Part shown: positions 60,357 through 64,000 of the stretch, piece by piece | How the letters are laid out: each line of letters opens with the position of its first letter | Position numbering within the stretch: the first letter of the stretch is position 1 | DNA from: Streptomyces sp. CNQ-509 | Lineage (GTDB): Bacteria; Actinomycetota; Actinomycetes; Streptomycetales; Streptomycetaceae | Assembly (NCBI RefSeq): GCF_001011035.1 | Contig: NZ_CP011492.1 | Coordinates: 6,441,447-6,505,446, forward strand | DNA: 64,000 nucleotides | Direction: 5' to 3' | The notes under the pieces: generated by a model | Told to the model about the DNA's origin: nothing | The model's input: the letters and a program-made list of their open reading frames with translations, nothing else | Databases searched by the model: none | Position numbers and translations under genes: made by a program

Positions 60357-60375
60357 GCGGAATATCACGTTCCGC
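60357..60375. promoter_or_regulatory. Short palindrome GCGGAA/TTCCGC
   Basis: GCGGAA-TATCACG-TTCCGC, a perfect 6-bp-arm repeat between the reductase stop and the next gene. It may be an operator or a weak terminator. I cannot tell which. Confidence 0.35.
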
Positions 60376-60456
60376 TTAGCCGTGCTGGGGCAGACTGAGT
60401 CGGCAGGATCGTTTCTGACGTGGTCTGTGTGCCTGTGCGGAAGAAGGGCGTTCATC

Positions 60457-60924
60457 GTGTTCACCACCGTCCTGATGATCGAGAAGCCGCTCGCACCCGT
60501 GGATGTGGAGATGGTCACCACGCTCCACGGTCAGGAGCCCGTCAGCTTCGTCGTGCTGCTGCAACCCCGCGGCGACCAGGGAGTGCTGTTGCGGGCGCTC
60601 GACGACGTAGCCCTCGGAGAGCTTGAGGACGCGGTCCGCGAGACGGACGAGCCGGAGGGGCGCGAGGCGCTGCCCACCGCCAAGCTGGCGCTGGAGCACT
60701 CCCTGCAGGCGCTGCGCGAGAAGGGAGCGGAGGCCGTCGGCGAGATCGTCGACCGGCACCCGCTCGACCTGCTGCAGTCCGTCGTGGAGCAGACGCAGGC
60801 CGACGAGGTCATCGTGCTCACCGCGCCGCACCTGGTGGAGGAGTTCTTCCACCGCGACTGGGCCTCCCGGGCCCGGCACAAGGTCGGCGTGCCGGTGCTG
60901 AAGCTCTTCGCGCACGAAGGCTGA
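60457..60924 (+). CDS. Small cytoplasmic USP-like protein
   Basis: A 155-residue protein with a Usp-like alternation of strands and helices: FTTVLMIEKPLAPVDVEMVTTLHG, ALPTAKLALEHSLQALREKGAEAVGEIV, ADEVIVLTAPHLVEEFFHRDWASRARHKVGVPVLKLF. The last run resembles the C-terminal strand-loop-strand of universal stress proteins, but the ATP motif G-2x-G-9x-G is not evident. Its start GTG 60457 follows AAGAAGGG. It stands between the reductase and murC and is conserved in Streptomyces, with no assigned function. Confidence 0.7.
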   Translation: MFTTVLMIEKPLAPVDVEMVTTLHGQEPVSFVVLLQPRGDQGVLLRALDDVALGELEDAVRETDEPEGREALPTAKLALEHSLQALREKGAEAVGEIVDRHPLDLLQSVVEQTQADEVIVLTAPHLVEEFFHRDWASRARHKVGVPVLKLFAHEG

Positions 60925-61041
60925 ACCCGGCCGCGCGCCGGGACGGGGGCCACGCGCCGCCCGCGCCCGGCGGCGGCACCGGACTGTCGGTGCGGGGTGC
61001 GAGAATCGTCGCGTCCCACCCGAGCCCAAGGAGCGCACCAC

Positions 61042-62451
61042 ATGACCCCGGGGATCCCGCCCACGCTGGAGAGTCCGCACTTCGTCGGCATCGGCGGCGC
61101 CGGTATGTCGGGCATCGCGAAGATCCTCGCCCAGCGCGGCGCCGCCGTCGCCGGCAGCGACGCCCGCGAGTCCGGCACGGTCGCCGCGCTCCGCGAGCTG
61201 GGCGCCGTCGTGCACCTCGGCCACGCCGCCGGGCACCTGGACCCCGGGGCCAGCGCCGTCGTCGTCTCCTCCGCCATCCGCGAGGACAACCCCGAGCTGG
61301 CCGCCGCCCGCGCGCGCGGGCTGCCCGTCGTGCACCGCTCCGACGCGCTCGCCGCCGTTATGGACGGGCTGCGCCCCATCGCCGTCGCCGGCACCCACGG
61401 CAAGACGACGACCACCTCGATGCTCGCCGTCGCACTGCGCAGCCTCGGCCGCGACCCGTCGTATGCCATCGGGGGCGATATCGACGCCCCCGGCTCCAAC
61501 GCGCACCACGGCACCGGCGACCTCTTCGTCGCCGAGGCGGACGAGAGCGACCGCAGCTTCCACAAGTACGCGCCCGAGGTCGCCATCGTCCTCAACGTCG
61601 AGCTGGACCACCACGCCAACTACGCCTCGCTGGAGGAGATCTACGCCTCCTTCGAGACCTTCGCCGCCCGCATCGTCCCCGGCGGCACCCTCGTCGTCTC
61701 CGCCGACCACCCGGGCGCCCGGGAGCTGACCGGGCGGCTGGCCGCGAGCGGCGTGCGTACGGTGACCTACGGCGAGTCGCCCGACGCCGACGCGCGCGTG
61801 CTCTCCGTCACCCCCAAGGGTCTGGCCAGCGAGGTCGCCGTGGTGCTCGGCGGCGCCAAGCTCACCTTCGGCGTCTCCGTCCCCGGCCGCCACTACGCCC
61901 ACAACGCCGTCGCAGCCCTGGCCGCAGGCGCCGCGGCCGGCGTGCCCGCCGCGGAGCTGGCGCCCGCGCTGGCGTCCTTCACGGGCGTCGGCCGGCGGCT
62001 GCAGCCCAAGGGCACGGCGGGGGGCGTCCGGGTCGTGGACACGTACGCGCACCACCCCACGGAGATGAGCGCCGACCTGGAGGCCGTGCGGGCCGCCGCG
62101 GACGACGGCCACGGCGGCCGCTCCGGCCGCATCCTCGTCGTCTTCCAGCCGCACCTGTTCTCGCGCACCCGCGAGCTGGGCACCGAGATGGGCCAGGCCC
62201 TCGCGCTCGCCGACGCCTCCCTGGTGCTCGGCATCTATCCCGCCCGCGAAGACCCCATCCCCGGCGTGACCAGCGACATCATCATCGATGCCGCCCGCGC
62301 GCAGGGCGCGGACGTCACCTTCGCGCCCGACATGGCCGCCGTCCCCGGCCTCGTCGCCGGAATGGCGAAGCCCGGTGATCTCGTTCTCACCATGGGGGCA
62401 GGGGACGTCACCGAGCTGGGACCCCGGATCCTGTCCCGACTGGAGGGCTGA
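61042..62451 (+). CDS. murC: UDP-N-acetylmuramate-L-alanine ligase
   Basis: Adds L-Ala to UDP-MurNAc, the first ATP-driven step in the peptidoglycan stem. The 469-residue protein has FVGIGGAGMSGIAKILAQRG (UDP-binding), AVAGTHGKTTTTSMLA (ATP P-loop), FVAEADESDRSFHKYAPEVAIVLNVELDHHANY (Mg and substrate) and VVDTYAHHPTEMSADLEAVR. ATG 61042 has AAGGAG 8 bp upstream. It is outside any division gene cluster, as for the separate murC of Streptomyces. It lies 1 bp before the msrB start, so both form an operon. Confidence 0.95.
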   Translation: MTPGIPPTLESPHFVGIGGAGMSGIAKILAQRGAAVAGSDARESGTVAALRELGAVVHLGHAAGHLDPGASAVVVSSAIREDNPELAAARARGLPVVHRSDALAAVMDGLRPIAVAGTHGKTTTTSMLAVALRSLGRDPSYAIGGDIDAPGSNAHHGTGDLFVAEADESDRSFHKYAPEVAIVLNVELDHHANYASLEEIYASFETFAARIVPGGTLVVSADHPGARELTGRLAASGVRTVTYGESPDADARVLSVTPKGLASEVAVVLGGAKLTFGVSVPGRHYAHNAVAALAAGAAAGVPAAELAPALASFTGVGRRLQPKGTAGGVRVVDTYAHHPTEMSADLEAVRAAADDGHGGRSGRILVVFQPHLFSRTRELGTEMGQALALADASLVLGIYPAREDPIPGVTSDIIIDAARAQGADVTFAPDMAAVPGLVAGMAKPGDLVLTMGAGDVTELGPRILSRLEG

Positions 62452-62452
62452 G

Positions 62453-62872
62453 ATGACATACGAGGTCGACAAGCCGGACGAGCAGTGGCGCGCGGAGCTG
62501 TCGCCCGAGGAGTACCGCGTGCTCCGGCGGGCGGGCACGGAACCCGCCTTTACCGGCGAGTACACCGACACCAAGACCGAGGGCGTCTACGAGTGCCGGG
62601 CCTGCGGCGCGGAGCTCTTCCGCTCCACGGAGAAGTTCGAGAGCCACTGCGGCTGGCCGAGCTTCTACGACCCCGCGCAGAGCGAGGCCGTCGAGCTGCT
62701 GGAGGACCGCTCCCTGGGCATGGCCCGTACCGAGGTGCGCTGCGCCCGCTGCGGCTCCCACCTGGGCCACGTCTTCAGCGGCGAGGGCTACCCGACGCCG
62801 ACCGACCAGCGCTACTGCATCAACTCCGTCTCCCTGCGGCTGCTGCCCGCCGGTGATTCCAGCGGGCAGTAA
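62453..62872 (+). CDS. msrB: Peptide-methionine (R)-S-oxide reductase
   Basis: A 139-residue MsrB, full length. It repairs methionine-R-sulfoxide in proteins. It has two Zn motifs (ECRACG and VRCARCGSHLGHVF), the substrate motif ESHCGWPSFYDP and the catalytic Cys in QRYCINSVSLRL. The ATG is 1 bp after the murC stop, so it is cotranscribed with murC. A hairpin follows. Confidence 0.95.
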   Translation: MTYEVDKPDEQWRAELSPEEYRVLRRAGTEPAFTGEYTDTKTEGVYECRACGAELFRSTEKFESHCGWPSFYDPAQSEAVELLEDRSLGMARTEVRCARCGSHLGHVFSGEGYPTPTDQRYCINSVSLRLLPAGDSSGQ

Positions 62873-62882
62873 CCGCCGGGCC

Positions 62883-62915
62883 CCCGGGCCCGCCCCCGAT
62901 ACGCGCGGGCCCGGG
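62883..62915. terminator. Terminator after msrB
   Basis: CCCGGGCCCGC (62883-62893) pairs with GCGGGCCCGGG (62905-62915) between convergent genes. Confidence 0.65.
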
Positions 62916-62935
62916 AGGCGCGAGAGCGCCCCGCG

Positions 62936-64000
62936 TCAGTCCTCGACGCGTGCGAACGGGGTCGGGGTCTCGCCCGTCCAGCGGTAGAGGTAGACCTCGC
63001 CCTCCTGCTTGCGCACGCCGTCCTCGGTCACCGCCCGGCCCTCGGCGACGTAGTAGCGGCCGTCGCCCAGCGCGTCGATGCCGTAGTTGCCGTGGAACTC
63101 CCAGCCGCGCACGCCCGTCGCCGGGTCGTTCAGGCCCGCGTCGCGCAGCGTGAGGAGCTTGCCCTCCTCGGGCTTCGCCTGGCCCTTGATCTCGCCGCGC
63201 ACCGGCTTCTTCGAGCCGTCGACGGTGAAGAACGAGTAGTTCGGGAAGCCCTCCTTCACCCCGTCGTAGACCGCCATGATCCAGTTGCGGGTGTACGGGT
63301 CGTACTGGAGGTTCTGCACGCCATAGGTGGTGTTGCCGGTGTACGCGAAGTACTTGCCGTCGGTCCGCTTCGGGCCGCTGCGGTGCGGTTCCGCCTGCGA
63401 CAGCGGGCGCTCGTAGCGGCGCCAGTCGCGCACGTCGTATTCCAGGATGACCTGGTGGTCGTTGTCCGCGCGCGTGGTGTTGGAGTACACGCCGTACGCG
63501 ACCATCAGCTTCTGCACCCCGCCGCGCTTGCCGAACTCCGGGCCGAAGGAGACGCCGTCGATGCCGGAGCAGCCGTAGCGGTGGTCGGGGGTGTTCGCGG
63601 TGTCGCCGTCGAAGACACCGTCGCCGTTCATGTCGGCGGTGAAGTCCGCGACGACCTCGTCGAGGTGCACGGCGGTCATCACGCCGTCGGTCTCGGCGTT
63701 CATGCCGACCCGGTCGATCTTGTCCACGTCGAAGACGGCGATGTAGAACGCCTCTTCCGCCTTGTACTCGAGCGAGCCGTAGACGCGGCCGTCGCGGTCG
63801 CTGAGGTCGATGTCGCCGAGGTGCCCGGTGAGGCCCTCGACGGTGCCGATCACGTTGCCGTCGAGGTCGGTCTTGACCAGCATCTGCGTGAACGACCAGT
63901 AGACGAAGTTGCGTTCGGTGTCGACGGTGACGCCCTGGACGTGGCTCGTCGGCCACGCGCCGCCTTCGATGTGGGTGGGCAGGTCGGGCGGGAGCGGCTT
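62936..64000 (-). CDS. Hypothetical extracellular/propeller-like protein, 5' part beyond window
   Basis: At least 354 residues of the C-terminal part are present and the gene continues past the window. It reads KPLPPDLPTHIEGGAWPTSHVQGVTVDTERNFVYWSF at the window edge, then TDLDGNVIGTVEGLTGHLGDIDLSDRDGRVYGSLEY, and later YDPYTRNWIMAVYDGVKEG and GYWEFHGNYGIDALGDGRYYVAEG-type repeats. Short blades of this kind suggest a beta-propeller. An Asp-rich DMNGDGVFDGD could bind calcium. No catalytic motif or family name is certain. The N-terminus and any signal peptide are not seen. Confidence 0.65.
   Translation of the reverse strand, partial: KPLPPDLPTHIEGGAWPTSHVQGVTVDTERNFVYWSFTQMLVKTDLDGNVIGTVEGLTGHLGDIDLSDRDGRVYGSLEYKAEEAFYIAVFDVDKIDRVGMNAETDGVMTAVHLDEVVADFTADMNGDGVFDGDTANTPDHRYGCSGIDGVSFGPEFGKRGGVQKLMVAYGVYSNTTRADNDHQVILEYDVRDWRRYERPLSQAEPHRSGPKRTDGKYFAYTGNTTYGVQNLQYDPYTRNWIMAVYDGVKEGFPNYSFFTVDGSKKPVRGEIKGQAKPEEGKLLTLRDAGLNDPATGVRGWEFHGNYGIDALGDGRYYVAEGRAVTEDGVRKQEGEVYLYRWTGETPTPFARVED

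Overview
The window is chromosomal DNA of a high-GC actinomycete, almost certainly Streptomyces or a close relative. It has about 70% or more GC, frequent GTG and one TTG start, strong AGGAGG-type ribosome sites, hairpin terminators without U-tracts, and an actinomycete gene set: whiI, the coproporphyrin-type haem genes hemY-hemQ, rok7B7 with xylFGH, ngcEFG, a DUF574 methyltransferase, and murC outside a division cluster. Gene order resembles the core region of Streptomyces chromosomes that runs from argF through aconitase, ngcEFG, xylFGH, dxs, fadBA, whiI and hemE to murC (from memory, not searched).

Layout. 1-2400: a 5'-truncated short-chain dehydrogenase remnant, an AraC-type regulator and argF. 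2470-11180: an aerobic anthranilate (2-aminobenzoyl-CoA) degradation cluster with an enoyl-CoA hydratase, a monooxygenase/reductase fusion, a PaaX-type repressor, a 2-aminobenzoate-CoA ligase, an acyl-CoA dehydrogenase and a RidA protein. Two of its transcription units share the same promoter/operator module. A chloroperoxidase-type hydrolase lies within it. 11300-16850: an uncharacterised operon of a winged-helix-like protein, a P-loop ATPase with Arg in place of the Walker A Lys, and a membrane-anchored periplasmic-binding-like protein, followed by a DUF574 methyltransferase. 17000-19830: aconitase.

19840-25500 is the clearest accessory island. It holds a membrane-anchored TIR protein, a convergent SPFH/band-7 protein with vault-like N-terminal repeats, and a TIR-TIR protein with a GUN4-like C-terminal domain. 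These are followed by 1.2 kb of lower-GC, repeat-bearing DNA with a broken gene. I regard this TIR/SPFH/GUN4 locus as the best candidate for an undescribed immune or stress-signalling system.

25500-27100: a lipoprotein and secreted-protein pair. 27100-35820: two sugar ABC transport operons, ngcEFG (N-acetylglucosamine/chitobiose) and xylFGH (xylose), flanking the ROK regulator rok7B7, with a DasR-like site and ROK-like palindromes. 36000-41900: dxs, a NYN-domain protein and the fadAB beta-oxidation operon. 42250-52600: RNase D, whiI with a good sigma-WhiG-type promoter, DUF3000, hemE, two envelope proteins, hemY-hemQ, and a DUF4349 lipoprotein. 52600-64000: CoA-disulfide-reductase-like enzyme, Pth2-like protein, AIM24 protein, polysaccharide deacetylase, a PhoX-like Tat protein preceded by a PHO box, a ZapE-like ATPase, a RibD-like reductase, a USP-like protein, murC, msrB and the 3' part of a secreted or propeller-like protein.

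Assignments come from reading translated sequences and motifs by eye. No database search was run.
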